DNA from: SAR92 bacterium BACL16 MAG-120619-bin48
GTDB taxonomy: Bacteria; Pseudomonadota; Gammaproteobacteria; Pseudomonadales; Porticoccaceae
Length of the DNA stretch: 57,930 bases
Assembly: GCA_001438605.1 (NCBI GenBank)
Contig: LIDE01000022.1
Span: 1 to 57,930 of the forward strand
Reading direction: 5' to 3'
Below, piece by piece: positions 18,639 through 28,643 of the stretch (the first letter of the stretch is position 1; each line of letters starts with the position of its first letter). A model generated the notes under the pieces. It ran no database searches, was not told the origin of the DNA, and worked only from the letters and a program-made list of their open reading frames with translations. A program made the position numbers and the translations under genes.

Positions 18639-19673
18639 ATGTTTAAAAAAATACGCGGGTTCTTTTCAAGTGATCTTTCAATCGATTTGGGAACGGCGAA
18701 TACGCTAATTTATGTGCCTGGAAAGGGCATTGTTCTCAACGAGCCCTCGGTAGTGGCTATTCGCCATCATCTGGGTCAAAAAATTATTGAGGCCGTTGGT
18801 GTCGATGCAAAGCGCATGCTGGGCCGCACACCGGGCAATATTACGGCTATTCGGCCATTAAAAGATGGCGTGATTGCCGATTTCCAAGTCACCGAAAAAA
18901 TGCTGCAACACTTCATCAAGAAGGTTCACGCATCGAGTTTGATTCCCCCTAGCCCGCGAGTACTTATTTGCGTTCCCTGTATGGCCACTGAAGTTGAAAA
19001 ACGTGCCATTAAAGAGTCTGCCTATGGGGCGGGTGCGCGTGAAGTATTTTTAATTGACGAGCCGATGGCCGCTGCAATGGGCGCCGGACTGCCGGTTGAA
19101 GAGGCCGTTGGGTCTATGGTGGTGGATATCGGTGGTGGCACTACTGAGATTGCTATTTTGTCGCTGAATGGCGTGGTTTTCTCCGATTCAGTGCGCATTG
19201 GTGGTGACCGTTTCGATGAGTCAATTGTGAATTTTGTGCGCCGCAAGTATGGCAGTGTGATTGGTGATAGCACGGCGGAGCGCATCAAGATGGAAATTGG
19301 CAGTGCCTATCTCTCCAAAGAGGTGCGTGAAATTGACGTTCGCGGTCGCAATCTGGCTGAAGGTGTACCCAAAAGCTTTACGCTCAACAGCGATGAAATC
19401 TTGGAGTCTCTGCAAGAGCCTCTGACCGGAATTGTTCAGGCGGTTAAGCGTGTACTTGAGCAGTCGCCACCTGAATTGGCGTCGGACATTGCCGAAACCG
19501 GTATTGTTTTGACGGGCGGTGGTTCCATGCTGCGCGATCTCGATCGTTTGCTGACTGCCGAGACGGGATTGCCGGTTATTCTGGCAGAAGATCCGTTAAC
19601 TTGTGTTGCTCGTGGTGGCGGCGAAGCGCTTGAGCTGATGAGCAGCAAGAAAACTAACTGGCTTACTTTCTAA
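18639..19673 (+). CDS. mreB: Rod shape-determining protein MreB
   Basis: This 344-residue actin homologue has the phosphate-1 loop [18 protein letters not shown] (about 18-35). The [16 protein letters not shown] phosphate-2 block lies at about 162-177 and the adenosine [10 protein letters not shown] block near residue 291. MreB filaments position the elongasome and set rod shape. Length is standard. AAGGA lies at good distance upstream of the ATG. First gene of the mreB-mreC-mreD-maf-rng-yhdP-nitrilase run. Confidence 0.98.
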   Translation: MFKKIRGFFSSDLSIDLGTANTLIYVPGKGIVLNEPSVVAIRHHLGQKIIEAVGVDAKRMLGRTPGNITAIRPLKDGVIADFQVTEKMLQHFIKKVHASSLIPPSPRVLICVPCMATEVEKRAIKESAYGAGAREVFLIDEPMAAAMGAGLPVEEAVGSMVVDIGGGTTEIAILSLNGVVFSDSVRIGGDRFDESIVNFVRRKYGSVIGDSTAERIKMEIGSAYLSKEVREIDVRGRNLAEGVPKSFTLNSDEILESLQEPLTGIVQAVKRVLEQSPPELASDIAETGIVLTGGGSMLRDLDRLLTAETGLPVILAEDPLTCVARGGGEALELMSSKKTNWLTF

Positions 19674-19732
19674 TGTTGTAGGTATTCGAGTAGCGCACGA
19701 TTGGCTGCTCGCTGGAACGGAGGAGAGGCACA

Positions 19733-20581
19733 GTGAGAAACGTTTTTAATAAAGCTTCCTCTCCTGCGAGAAAATTTCTCATCATTGCCTTTGTTGCAGT
19801 GTCATTTATGTTGATCGATAGCTTTACCCCTTGGATGAAGCCTATCTATAGCGCAGTCGATAATGTCGTTAGACCGATTTATTGGTTATCTAATATCCCA
19901 TTACGCCTTGAGGCGTGGAGTGAAAATGCGGTTGTGCCGCGCTCTGAGCTTGAAAGAAATAACCTTCGCTTGACCAAAGAGAGTTTAATTTACCACGGTC
20001 AGTTGCAGCGCATGTCTGACTTGGCTGCTGAGAACACCCGCTTGCGCCGGCTGCTCAATGCGACTGAGTTGTTGGTCGATAATGTCTTGGTTACTGAGGT
20101 TATTGGTGTTTCATCAAATCCCTTGCGCCACACGTTGACCGTTGATCGCGGCAGTGATGACGGTGTCTATGTTGGACAGCCCTTGTTGGATGCTCAAGGA
20201 TTGATGGGGCAAATTATTGATGTCCACACTAATCACAGCACCGCACTTCTTATTACTGATATGAGTCATGCCCTACCGGTTCAGGTACTGCGCAATGGTG
20301 TGCGATCGATTGCCCAGGGATTGTCTGATTACAACTTATTGCAGTTGCAGTTTGTCTCGCCGACGTCGGATGTGGTGGTGGGTGATACGTTGGTCAGCTC
20401 GGGTCTGGGTGGCTTGTATCCGGTGGGTTATCCAGTCGGGACAATTATCAGCATTGAGCGCAATCCGGGGGATAGTTTCCTTAATATTCAGGTTGATCCG
20501 TCAGCAGAAATTGATCGCAGCCGACATTTGTTATTGGTGTTCACGTCTTCGGGCGCCGATTCGGATGCGGCAGCGCCATGA
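19733..20581 (+). CDS. mreC: Rod shape-determining protein MreC
   Basis: The 282-residue protein has one N-terminal membrane helix (about 14-31), a coiled coil with SELERNNLRLTKESL (about 71-85), and the periplasmic beta-barrel-type MreC core with TVDRGSDDGV (about 134-143). It links MreB with PBP2/RodA. The start is GTG at 19733, preceded by GGAGGAG. The stop overlaps the mreD start by four bases. Confidence 0.95.
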   Translation: MRNVFNKASSPARKFLIIAFVAVSFMLIDSFTPWMKPIYSAVDNVVRPIYWLSNIPLRLEAWSENAVVPRSELERNNLRLTKESLIYHGQLQRMSDLAAENTRLRRLLNATELLVDNVLVTEVIGVSSNPLRHTLTVDRGSDDGVYVGQPLLDAQGLMGQIIDVHTNHSTALLITDMSHALPVQVLRNGVRSIAQGLSDYNLLQLQFVSPTSDVVVGDTLVSSGLGGLYPVGYPVGTIISIERNPGDSFLNIQVDPSAEIDRSRHLLLVFTSSGADSDAAAP

Positions 20582-21054
20582 AAAAGGATGATCACCTGGT
20601 TGTCGCGCTGGTTTCGTTGGTGCTGGCTGCAACCCTACATGTGATGCCTGTCACCGGTAGTTGGATAGTGTGGAAGCCCAACTTTTTATTGCTGGTGACC
20701 ATGGCGTGGATTTTTCACCGGCCTAGTGAGTTTGGTGTTTTTTTTGCGGCGAGTGTTGGGATTTTTGCGGACTTTTTAATGCGTTCAACACTGGGTCATC
20801 ATATGTTGATGTTTGCTTTCTGTGGTGCTTTGATCGGCGTATTAAGTCGCTGGAGTCAGTTCCTCTCGTTTATACAACGCATCGTTTTGGTGTCATTGAT
20901 TGTGCTGCTGGTAGGTTTTGTTGAAGCGAGTATTTTTGCTGCTTACGACATTTCAGCTGCGCTGACACAGGTGCCAATGGTCGCTCTTTTTTCCGCATTG
21001 TTTTGGCCGATTATCGATAAACTTATTGCTCGCTCAAGTGCTGTTGATTACTAA
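20578..21054 (+). CDS. mreD: Rod shape-determining protein MreD
   Basis: The 158-residue integral membrane protein has five or six helices and typical MreD content (ILVxW-like PNFLLLVTMAWIF near residue 33). It belongs to the elongasome membrane complex with MreC and RodA. It overlaps mreC by ATGA and is followed by maf after 22 bases. Confidence 0.93.
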   Translation: MKKDDHLVVALVSLVLAATLHVMPVTGSWIVWKPNFLLLVTMAWIFHRPSEFGVFFAASVGIFADFLMRSTLGHHMLMFAFCGALIGVLSRWSQFLSFIQRIVLVSLIVLLVGFVEASIFAAYDISAALTQVPMVALFSALFWPIIDKLIARSSAVDY

Positions 21055-21076
21055 GATTTTTATCTGAGGATCTGTT

Positions 21077-21694
21077 GTGTCGGAAAGCCCGGTTGGTTTG
21101 TCAGCGAGTCCCTCTCTTTTACTGGCATCGTCTTCACCGCGTCGCCGCGATCTTTTACAGCAGATCGGTGTGCGCTTTTCCGTACTTTCCGTTGATATTG
21201 ATGAGTCTCGCTGCGAAGGCGAACTGCCCCGCGACTATGTCTTGCGCCTTGCGCGAGAGAAAGCGGAGGCGGGTTTTGCTCGTCAGCAAGGGGCGCTGGT
21301 GAGCTTGGGTGCAGATACAATTGTGGTGTGTGATGGGGAGATTTTTGGCAAGCCGCGCGATCAAGCGCATGCCATTGCGATGCTAACCGCTCTTTCTGGC
21401 AAGGCTCATCGTGTTTTATCGGCCGTTGCATTGGTGGATGCCACGCGAGCTGCGGTGGATGTTTCAGAGACCGCAGTTTTCTTTAGAACCATTTCGCCGG
21501 AGGAATGCCTTACCTATTGGCAAACCGGCGAGCCCCTCGGCAAAGCGGGCGGTTATGCCGTGCAGGGTTATGGCGCTGTTTTTGTGCAGAAAATAGAGGG
21601 AAGTTATAGCGGTGTTGTCGGGCTGCCATTGGCCGAGACAGAACAGTTGTTGCGAGAGTTTAATGTGCCGCTTTGGAATGTTGTTGACGGGTAG
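21077..21694 (+). CDS. maf: Maf family nucleoside triphosphate pyrophosphatase (YhdE type)
   Basis: The 205-residue protein opens with the Maf signature LLLASSSPRRRDLLQQIG (about 14-31) and contains GADTIVVCDGEIFGKPRD (about 75-92). The YAVQGYGAVFVQKIEGSYSGVVGLPL block (split at about 158-183) completes it. Maf/YhdE hydrolyses dTTP and UTP or modified pyrimidine nucleotides and is a housecleaning enzyme. The start is GTG at 21077 with GAGGA upstream. Position between mreD and rng is the conserved gammaproteobacterial order. Confidence 0.95.
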   Translation: MSESPVGLSASPSLLLASSSPRRRDLLQQIGVRFSVLSVDIDESRCEGELPRDYVLRLAREKAEAGFARQQGALVSLGADTIVVCDGEIFGKPRDQAHAIAMLTALSGKAHRVLSAVALVDATRAAVDVSETAVFFRTISPEECLTYWQTGEPLGKAGGYAVQGYGAVFVQKIEGSYSGVVGLPLAETEQLLREFNVPLWNVVDG

Positions 21695-21742
21695 TCGTTT
21701 GTGCGACGAGTTAATTAGCGGCAAAGTCATTAGGGATGCTTT

Positions 21743-23227
21743 ATGAGTCAGGAAATTCTAATCAATATTACGCCGATGGAAACGCGCGTTGCGCTTGTGG
21801 AGAACGGCCTGCCGCAAGAAATTCATATCGAGCGAAATGCTAAGCGTGGTTTGGTCGGCAATATCTACAAAGGTAAAGTTGTTCGCGTGCTGCCCGGTAT
21901 GCAGGCGGCATTTATTGATATTGGCGAAGAGAGAACGGCGTTTCTTCATATCGACGATCTTGTCTCGCGCAAAAAAGCGAAGGCCGCCGATGACACATTA
22001 GATATTTGCCGTCTGCTGCATGATGGCCAGCAAATTGTTGTGCAGGTGATCAAGGACCCAGTGGGTGGCAAAGGTGCGCGATTGTCTGCTCACCTGTCCG
22101 TAGCATCCCACTATTTAGTGTATATGGCCGATGCTGACTACATCGGTATTTCCCAGCGGATTGAAGGTGAGGAAGAGCGCGAGCGTTTAAAAAGTACTGT
22201 AGAAGCGGTCGTGGCAGAGCTGGCTGCGGCAGACAAGAGTGGCGCTGTGGCGGGTGGTTATATTTTGCGTACGGCGGCGGAAGGGGCAGCGGTAGCGGAT
22301 CTGCACAGTAGCGTTCGATTTCTCAAGCGTGTTTGGCAGGATATAGTAGATAAAAAGACTGCGGCGAAAGCGCCGTGCTGTCTTTATAAAGAGCTCCCTC
22401 TTTATCAGCGCGTGCTGCGTGATATGGTCTTCCCAGACGTTGAAAAAATTTATATTGATTCTCGCGAAATCCTGGATGATTTAACCCACTTTGCGAACAA
22501 GTTTAATCCTGAAATAGTGCAGCTACTGGAGCATTATCCGGGAGAGCGGCCGCTCTTTTGCCTTTATTCAGTCGAGGAGGAAATTGGCCGTGCGCTTGCG
22601 CGCAAGGTGCAGTTGAAGTCCGGTGGTTATCTGGTCATAGATCAGGGCGAGGCGATGACGACCATTGACGTTAACACCGGCGCTTTTGTGGGCCACCGCA
22701 ATCTTGAAGAGACCATTTATAAAACCAATCTCGAAGCGGCGCAGGTGATTGCTCGACAGATGCGAATGCGCAATCTGGGCGGTATCGTGATTATCGATTT
22801 TATTGATATGCAAAGCATCGAGCATCGCCGCCAAGTGCTGCGTGCTCTTGAAAAAGCGATGGCGCGAGATCGTGTAAGAACAACAATTTCTGGTGTGACT
22901 GAGCTGGGTTTAGTGCAGACTACACGCAAGCGCACCAGTCAGAGTTTGGCGCATGTGCTCTGCGAGGAGTGCCCTGTTTGCGAGGGTCGGGGTTATGTGA
23001 AGTCGGCAGAGACGCTGAGTTATGAAATACTGCGCGATATTCTGCGCGCCGCACGTGCCTATGAATGTGGTAGTTTACGCGTGTTGGCGCCGGCTCCTGT
23101 GATTGAGCGTCTGTTAGATGAGGATTCTGATCAGGTGGCGGATTTAGAGCAGTTTATAGGGTGTACTATTCAATTCAGAGTCGAGAGCCTCTATGCTCAC
23201 GAACAGTTTGACATTATTCCGGTGTAA
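21743..23227 (+). CDS. rng: Ribonuclease G
   Basis: This 494-residue RNase E/G family enzyme has an N-terminal S1 RNA-binding domain (about 38-120) and the DNase-I-like catalytic domain with DVNTGAFVGH (about 309-318), whose acidic residues bind Mg2+. It carries the zinc-link cysteines in CEECPVCEGRG (about 412-422). It lacks the long degradosome scaffold tail of RNase E, so it is RNase G (5' maturation of 16S rRNA and mRNA decay). It is followed by yhdP after six bases. Confidence 0.96.
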   Translation: MSQEILINITPMETRVALVENGLPQEIHIERNAKRGLVGNIYKGKVVRVLPGMQAAFIDIGEERTAFLHIDDLVSRKKAKAADDTLDICRLLHDGQQIVVQVIKDPVGGKGARLSAHLSVASHYLVYMADADYIGISQRIEGEEERERLKSTVEAVVAELAAADKSGAVAGGYILRTAAEGAAVADLHSSVRFLKRVWQDIVDKKTAAKAPCCLYKELPLYQRVLRDMVFPDVEKIYIDSREILDDLTHFANKFNPEIVQLLEHYPGERPLFCLYSVEEEIGRALARKVQLKSGGYLVIDQGEAMTTIDVNTGAFVGHRNLEETIYKTNLEAAQVIARQMRMRNLGGIVIIDFIDMQSIEHRRQVLRALEKAMARDRVRTTISGVTELGLVQTTRKRTSQSLAHVLCEECPVCEGRGYVKSAETLSYEILRDILRAARAYECGSLRVLAPAPVIERLLDEDSDQVADLEQFIGCTIQFRVESLYAHEQFDIIPV

Positions 23228-23233
23228 TTAGGC

Positions 23234-26200
23234 ATGGCGATGGCGACGTTAGGCAAAGCATTTCGAGCGACACTGCGCTGGCTTTGGCTAACGGCTGCAC
23301 TGCTGATTATTGGCACCGTGCTATTGGTGGTGCTCGGTCGTCAGAGCATTGCCAGCTTGGATAATTTTCGCACCGATATCAAACAATTTATTCAAACCCA
23401 AACTGGTTTGACGGTGGCGCTGGGTGAGCTAAAAGGCGATTGGCCGCAGCTGACCCCCGTAATCAGTGTTGATCGCACAGAAATTTTTGCCAACGATAAC
23501 ACCTCTATTCTTGTTTTTAGCGACGCTCGCGCCGATCTCGATCTGTTTGCCAGTCTTGTTCGTGGCACGCCAATTTGGCGCGAGTTGGCGATTGATAATT
23601 TAACCTTGACTCTGGTTGAGAGTGAGCAGGGGCTTTGGGCGCTAAAAGGGTTTGCCGGCAATGCTGAAAGCGATCTAAGCCTGTTTATTGATCCACTGCT
23701 TTATAGTCGCTTTATCCGGCTGCAAGGGTTGAGTGTCATATTGCAGTTTTATTCGGGCAAGTCGATGCTGCTTAGTGGCCGCGACTTGAGTATCGAGAAC
23801 GATGGGGTATTTCATCGCGCAGAACTATCCGTGATCTTGTCGGAGCACGAGATTGCAGAGACCTCCGAGAGTGCTATGGAGCCTCTCGACAGGTTTTCAG
23901 ATGAGTCACAAAGTCCTGCCTATTTGCTGATGGAAGGGCACGGTGATTTGGGGGATATTGAAAGTTTCTTTGCCGAGGGTTATTTCCGCTTTGACGACTT
24001 TAATCTGTCAGCGCCACTAGCTGACCTTTTGCGCTCGCTGCTCCCCAGCTTATTTGCCAATCTCTCCGACTTCAAAGCAAATGCCGATGGTGAATTGTGG
24101 TTCGATATTCACCCTGGCGGCTCGTTGGACTTTTCTGGCAATTTGACTATCGGCGAAGTGCCGTTGAACTGGTTGGCCGATGTGCCCTCCATTACCGATA
24201 TCAAGACGGACATCACCGGGTGGTTTACTCCTGGGGTTGATTGGGGAGCGCGCCTGCAAGGGTTTAGCCTTAACTGGTCTGAGACAAAAATAGAGCCACT
24301 GAATTTGGTTTTTACGCAGCAGCTGGGTTCCCACTGGCAAGATTTTGATGTGTCGGTGAACCATTTAGATGTGACCTTGATGTCGGAATTGCTCCGTGCA
24401 ACCCGCATTGCGGACGAAAAAGTGCTGTCGGCGGTCGAGAAACTCAATCCCAAAGGGGACGTTAATGCGCTAACTGTTGGACACAACGAGACGGGCTATT
24501 ATGTGTCTGCCAATTTGCAAAAAATAACCATTGCCTCGTGGAAAGGTGCCCCAGGCGTCAAAGATCTTGATGGTTATATGGAGCTTTACGATACTCATGG
24601 GCTCTTTGAAATTGCTGACCAAGACGGTTTTTCTGCCTATTTCCCGACGGTCTATCGAGACTATCTGGCGATTGAAGAGGCGTCTGGAACCATTAGCTTT
24701 GCATGGCAGCGTGAGCAAGAACGACTGACATTGCGCAGCGATATTATCAAAGCCAAGGTCGATGCGGGGCGCGCCAGCGTGCTCTTTTCCCTCGACCAAG
24801 ATCTGCCGTCGAAAGGCAATCCGCCCGAGGTCAACTTGCTGATTGGCGGACGCGATCTCGATGCTAAATTTAGAGCGAAATATCTCCCCTACAAACTCGC
24901 TCCTCAGCTTGATCGCTGGTTGAAAGAGGCGATTTTACAGGCGCATGTCGACGAGTTTGGACTGCTGATTCGCAATGGCCCGCCATTGGCTGATCCGTTG
25001 TCACAGACCACACAGTTAGTGATCAAGGCGAGTGGCGCTGATGTTGACTACGACCCCAATTGGATGGGACTTCGCGGTGCTGAAGTGGAGCTGCTGGTCG
25101 ACGATACCTATACCGTTGCTGACCTTAAGTCGGGCACGGTGGGCACTGCACAGATCAGTGACGGCAAGGTGATCTACCAGCTTCGAGAGAGCGATAGCAA
25201 GCCATTTTTGTCTGTGGAAGCGAGCGTCGAAGCCGAACTCTCGGAGGCAATTAATATTCTTACCCAGTCGCCGGTGAGAGACAGTATCGCCGCACTGCGA
25301 GATTGGCAGTACAGCGGCAATGTGCACAATCGGCTCGATTTGTTGATTCCAATGTTTAAGTCAAAATCGCAGCAGGGTCACTACAGGGTAGCCTCCGAGA
25401 TTAAAAAGGGAGGCATCACCATTGGCGATGGGCCGATTGCCCTGACTGAGATTGACGGTAAACTCAATTTTTCGATGAAGGAGGGCTTGACCGGTCAAGG
25501 CATTCGAACGACTCTTTGGCAGAGACCGATGCTGGCAGAGCTCTATTTAAAGGGTGGCGAGCAGAAAATTGCATTAAAAGGCGATGTGCTACCTAAAAGC
25601 CTGAATCAATTGGTCGCCTTTCCGTGGGAGAAAGTTGTAAAAGGTGCGATACCTGTGGATGCAGTTGTTTCCATCCCATGGTCAGTTGAGAATAAGCTGG
25701 CAGTTGAGAATAAACTGCTAGGTCAGCCCAGCGAAGTGACATTGCAGATCGCCAGCGACCTGCAAGGCGTCGCGTTAGATCTTCCGCAGCCCCTCACCAA
25801 GTTGGCAAAAAGTAAACAGCCAGTCGATTTAACGCTCCATTTCGCCCCCGACCTGTCGCGTCTGGAGGCCAGGTTGTCGGGCAAGTCTGATGCCAGTTTA
25901 GGATTGAGTGCCGACACAAATGTCGATTTGCGTTTTAATCAGACCGCGTTGAGCGGTGGCACAATTAATTATGACCGCCCCGTTGTCGAACCGGAGCAGG
26001 GCATTGTAAGAGTATCAGCCTATCTGCCAACGACTGAGTTAGCACTTTGGGAACCCTTGGTGGGGCTCTTTGCGCGCAACGATGGCGAGTCTCCTCCAGC
26101 GTGGCAAACAGTGTTTGATGTGCGTCTTGATGAACTTGATGTGGCAACCCTGCAATTAAAAAATATAGCCGCTATTGCAACGCTGTCCGATACCGCAGTT

Positions 26201-27280
26201 GATGTCGATTTCCAGAGTGATTTGGCCGACGGCCGGCTTCTAGTGCCCTTTGATACTGCGCTGACTGACCCGCAGATCAACCTCAGTCGCCTCTCTGTGC
26301 CCAGCGCGATTCTAGAGGAAAAGATCACCGAATCGACGATTGATCCGCGAACATTTGTCGCCCTAGATGTGCTCATTGACCAGCTCAATGTGGGCGACGA
26401 TAACTGGGGATCGCTCTCCTTTAAATTGCGTCCCGAGGCCTCTGGTGCGTCGTTTAATTCGATAAAAGGCAATCTTTTTGGCCTGAAGCCAGGCTTTTTT
26501 GACGATCAGCCAGCAACAGAATTTTTCTGGAGTTACGACGGAACTAGTTATGCCAGCCGTTTGGTGGGCCCCGTTGGGGTCGACGATATAGGTGATTTTT
26601 TGGTCACCGGGCTGTCTATCCCTAAGATTATGGACAGTGAGTCAGGTCAATTACTCTTCAATTTGTCATGGCAAGATCAGCCATGGAATGTGTCCCGTGA
26701 AAATCTGTCTGGTGAGTTCCAGATTCAGCTTAAGAAGGGCAGTTTTTATAAGTCGCCGGGGGGTGCTGGCGCTGCGTTGAAAATGGTCAGTTTGATTAAC
26801 TTCGCAAACTGGTTGCGCCGGCTACAGCTAGACTTTTCTGATGTTGTCGGGCAGAACCTCGCCTACAACAGTCTCAATGGGACCCTGAGTTTTGACAAGG
26901 GTGTAGCCTCTTTGCGCGACCCTTTGCGCATGAAGATGCCGTCCGGACGCATGAGTATGGCGGGCGATTTCGACTTGCTAAATGAGCAGATTGACGGCCG
27001 TCTGGTCGCGACGCTGCCGGTGGCGACCAACTTGCCGTGGGTGGTTGCGCTTTTGGGCGGGTTGCCCGCGGCAGCGGGAGTCTATGTCACCAGTAAGTTG
27101 GTGGAAAAACAGGTCGACCGGCTGTCGAGTATCAGTTATAAAATATCGGGACCTTGGGACGATGCCGCCATCAAGGTGGATAAAATTTTTGCCGCCGATT
27201 TACGCGACCAGCAGGGAGAGAACCCCGTGTCTGAGACGGAGGGAAATGCTGCCAAGGAGAATGAGGGTGAGCAAAAGTAG
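23234..27280 (+). CDS. yhdP: AsmA-like inner-membrane-anchored protein YhdP
   Basis: This very large (1348-residue) protein has one N-terminal membrane helix (about 15-33). It continues as a long repetitive beta-rich periplasmic region of the YhdP/TamB/AsmA bridge type and ends in an AsmA-like C-terminal domain (LSFDKGVASLRDPLRMKMP near residue 1217). YhdP-like proteins form hydrophobic grooves spanning the periplasm and move phospholipids to the outer membrane. Length matches pseudomonad YhdP. A two-copy 18-base tandem repeat (25683-25718) duplicates VENKL. The stop overlaps the next gene's start by 14 bases. Confidence 0.93.
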   Translation: MAMATLGKAFRATLRWLWLTAALLIIGTVLLVVLGRQSIASLDNFRTDIKQFIQTQTGLTVALGELKGDWPQLTPVISVDRTEIFANDNTSILVFSDARADLDLFASLVRGTPIWRELAIDNLTLTLVESEQGLWALKGFAGNAESDLSLFIDPLLYSRFIRLQGLSVILQFYSGKSMLLSGRDLSIENDGVFHRAELSVILSEHEIAETSESAMEPLDRFSDESQSPAYLLMEGHGDLGDIESFFAEGYFRFDDFNLSAPLADLLRSLLPSLFANLSDFKANADGELWFDIHPGGSLDFSGNLTIGEVPLNWLADVPSITDIKTDITGWFTPGVDWGARLQGFSLNWSETKIEPLNLVFTQQLGSHWQDFDVSVNHLDVTLMSELLRATRIADEKVLSAVEKLNPKGDVNALTVGHNETGYYVSANLQKITIASWKGAPGVKDLDGYMELYDTHGLFEIADQDGFSAYFPTVYRDYLAIEEASGTISFAWQREQERLTLRSDIIKAKVDAGRASVLFSLDQDLPSKGNPPEVNLLIGGRDLDAKFRAKYLPYKLAPQLDRWLKEAILQAHVDEFGLLIRNGPPLADPLSQTTQLVIKASGADVDYDPNWMGLRGAEVELLVDDTYTVADLKSGTVGTAQISDGKVIYQLRESDSKPFLSVEASVEAELSEAINILTQSPVRDSIAALRDWQYSGNVHNRLDLLIPMFKSKSQQGHYRVASEIKKGGITIGDGPIALTEIDGKLNFSMKEGLTGQGIRTTLWQRPMLAELYLKGGEQKIALKGDVLPKSLNQLVAFPWEKVVKGAIPVDAVVSIPWSVENKLAVENKLLGQPSEVTLQIASDLQGVALDLPQPLTKLAKSKQPVDLTLHFAPDLSRLEARLSGKSDASLGLSADTNVDLRFNQTALSGGTINYDRPVVEPEQGIVRVSAYLPTTELALWEPLVGLFARNDGESPPAWQTVFDVRLDELDVATLQLKNIAAIATLSDTAVDVDFQSDLADGRLLVPFDTALTDPQINLSRLSVPSAILEEKITESTIDPRTFVALDVLIDQLNVGDDNWGSLSFKLRPEASGASFNSIKGNLFGLKPGFFDDQPATEFFWSYDGTSYASRLVGPVGVDDIGDFLVTGLSIPKIMDSESGQLLFNLSWQDQPWNVSRENLSGEFQIQLKKGSFYKSPGGAGAALKMVSLINFANWLRRLQLDFSDVVGQNLAYNSLNGTLSFDKGVASLRDPLRMKMPSGRMSMAGDFDLLNEQIDGRLVATLPVATNLPWVVALLGGLPAAAGVYVTSKLVEKQVDRLSSISYKISGPWDDAAIKVDKIFAADLRDQQGENPVSETEGNAAKENEGEQK
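25683..25718 (+). repeat. 18-base tandem duplication within yhdP
   Basis: Two adjacent 18-base units share their first 13 bases (CAGTTGAGAATAA) and encode VENKLA/VENKLL in frame. It is probably a recent slippage duplication in a tolerant loop. Confidence 0.7.
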
Positions 27281-28112
27281 TTCAATTATCGCCGCTGCCG
27301 TTCAGTTGCAGCCCGCTGACTCCATCGCAGAGAATTTAGCCAATGCTGCCAAATGGATTGCCTGTGCCGTGTCTGATGGCGCGCAGTTAGTTGTTCTGCC
27401 GGAAAATTTTGCCCATCTTGGGCGCAAGGACTTCTCCCAAATCGGGTTGGCGGAGAGCGGCAAGTCTGGTGTCGTGCGACATTTTTTGGCTGATCAAGCC
27501 GCCCAGCACGCTATTTGGCTGGTCGGTGGCACGGTGCCAGTGACCGATGCGGCGAGTGGGACTAAGCCCTTTGCTCGATCGCTATTGTTTGATCCCTCTG
27601 GAGAGGAGGTCAATCACTACGACAAAATTCATCTGTTTGATGTGGACGTTGACCCCTCAGGGTTGGGGCAAGAGCAGCAGACGGCCTATCGAGAGTCGGA
27701 TAATTTTGCTGCAGGCACTGAATGGGTGATTGCCGAAGCGGCCATTGGTCGGATCGGCATGACCGTCTGTTACGACCTGCGGTTTGCTGAGTTATTTCGC
27801 AGGTTAGCCGATGGTGGTGCAGAGATTATTACTGTTCCGGCTGCCTTTACTGCGGCGACGGGCAGAGATCATTGGCAGCTTTTGTTGCGCGCACGTGCGG
27901 TCGAGAATCAGGTATTTGTGATCGGCGCCAATATGGTTGATCGATCGCACCCGCGCCGAGCACTCTGGGGCGGCAGTGCGATTATTGATCCCTGGGGCAA
28001 TGTGTTGGCCGAGATTGCTGAATCGGCGGGCGTTGCTGTTGCTGAGATAGACTTTACCCGTATTGCCCAAGTGCGGCAAAAGATGCCGGTCTCTGCTCAC
28101 CGCAAACTCTAG
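27267..28112 (+). CDS. Nitrilase-superfamily amidohydrolase (Nit1/YbeM-like)
   Basis: The 281-residue carbon-nitrogen hydrolase carries the Glu-Lys-Cys triad: Glu46 in LPENFAH, Lys120 in YDKIHLFD and Cys168 in MTVCYDLRF. It belongs to the Nit/YbeM group, whose best known activity is removal of deaminated glutathione. GTG at 27267 is the preferred start because AAGGAG lies seven bases before it; ATG at 27261 is possible. Either way the gene overlaps the end of yhdP and is translationally coupled. The order yhdP-nitrilase is conserved in pseudomonads. It ends 15 bases from darP in convergent orientation. Confidence 0.92.
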   Translation: MSKSSSIIAAAVQLQPADSIAENLANAAKWIACAVSDGAQLVVLPENFAHLGRKDFSQIGLAESGKSGVVRHFLADQAAQHAIWLVGGTVPVTDAASGTKPFARSLLFDPSGEEVNHYDKIHLFDVDVDPSGLGQEQQTAYRESDNFAAGTEWVIAEAAIGRIGMTVCYDLRFAELFRRLADGGAEIITVPAAFTAATGRDHWQLLLRARAVENQVFVIGANMVDRSHPRRALWGGSAIIDPWGNVLAEIAESAGVAVAEIDFTRIAQVRQKMPVSAHRKL

Positions 28113-28127
28113 CGGCGATTCCGTCAA

Positions 28128-28643
28128 TTACTCGGCGAGTTCTCGCAGATAAGTAAACAGTTTGCGGCTGGCAGAGGGTGGTTTTTTCTCTGCTATTTCA
28201 CGGTTGGCCTGGCGCTGCAAATTTCGCAGCTGCTGCCGATCCGCTGCTGGATAAAGGTCAACTAGGGCGTCAATAGCGCTGCTGCCCTCGTTAATAATGC
28301 GTTCGCGCCACTCTTCAAGCTGCTGAAAATGCTGTCGATAGGTCTGTGATTGATGATCCATTTTATCCAAGGTTTGCTGGATAAAATGGGTATCTGCGAT
28401 GCGCATTAATTTGCCGATGTACTGCAGTTGACGGCGCTTTCCCTCGCGGTTTTTCAGCTTGCGCGCTTCGTAGATGGCCTCTTTTAACTGCTGCGGCAGG
28501 TCGAACTTAACCAGTTGACCCTCAGGCATTTCAACCAGCTGTCGGCCCATATCCTGCAGAGCTTGGCTTTCTCGTTTAAGTTGAGATTTGCTGATGAGTT
28601 CATCTTCATCATCGTCTTCTTGGTGGGCAATAAAATCAGTCAT
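28128..28643 (-). CDS. darP: Ribosome biogenesis factor DarP (YjgA, DUF615)
   Basis: The 171-residue, highly charged helical protein has an acidic start, then an SKSQLKRESQALQDMG block (about 18-33) and a C-terminal helical bundle ending KLFTYLREL. DarP assists maturation of the 50S subunit. Its ATG overlaps the mgtE stop by one base (TAATG), so it is coupled to mgtE and is the last gene of the long minus-strand run. Confidence 0.93.
   Translation of the reverse strand: MTDFIAHQEDDDEDELISKSQLKRESQALQDMGRQLVEMPEGQLVKFDLPQQLKEAIYEARKLKNREGKRRQLQYIGKLMRIADTHFIQQTLDKMDHQSQTYRQHFQQLEEWRERIINEGSSAIDALVDLYPAADRQQLRNLQRQANREIAEKKPPSASRKLFTYLRELAE

Noticed and set aside
26982-27266. Upstream extension of the nitrilase frame inside yhdP
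   Set aside because: The extension is Arg-rich out-of-frame translation of yhdP. The nitrilase pattern begins only after 27267, where a ribosome site is placed correctly.
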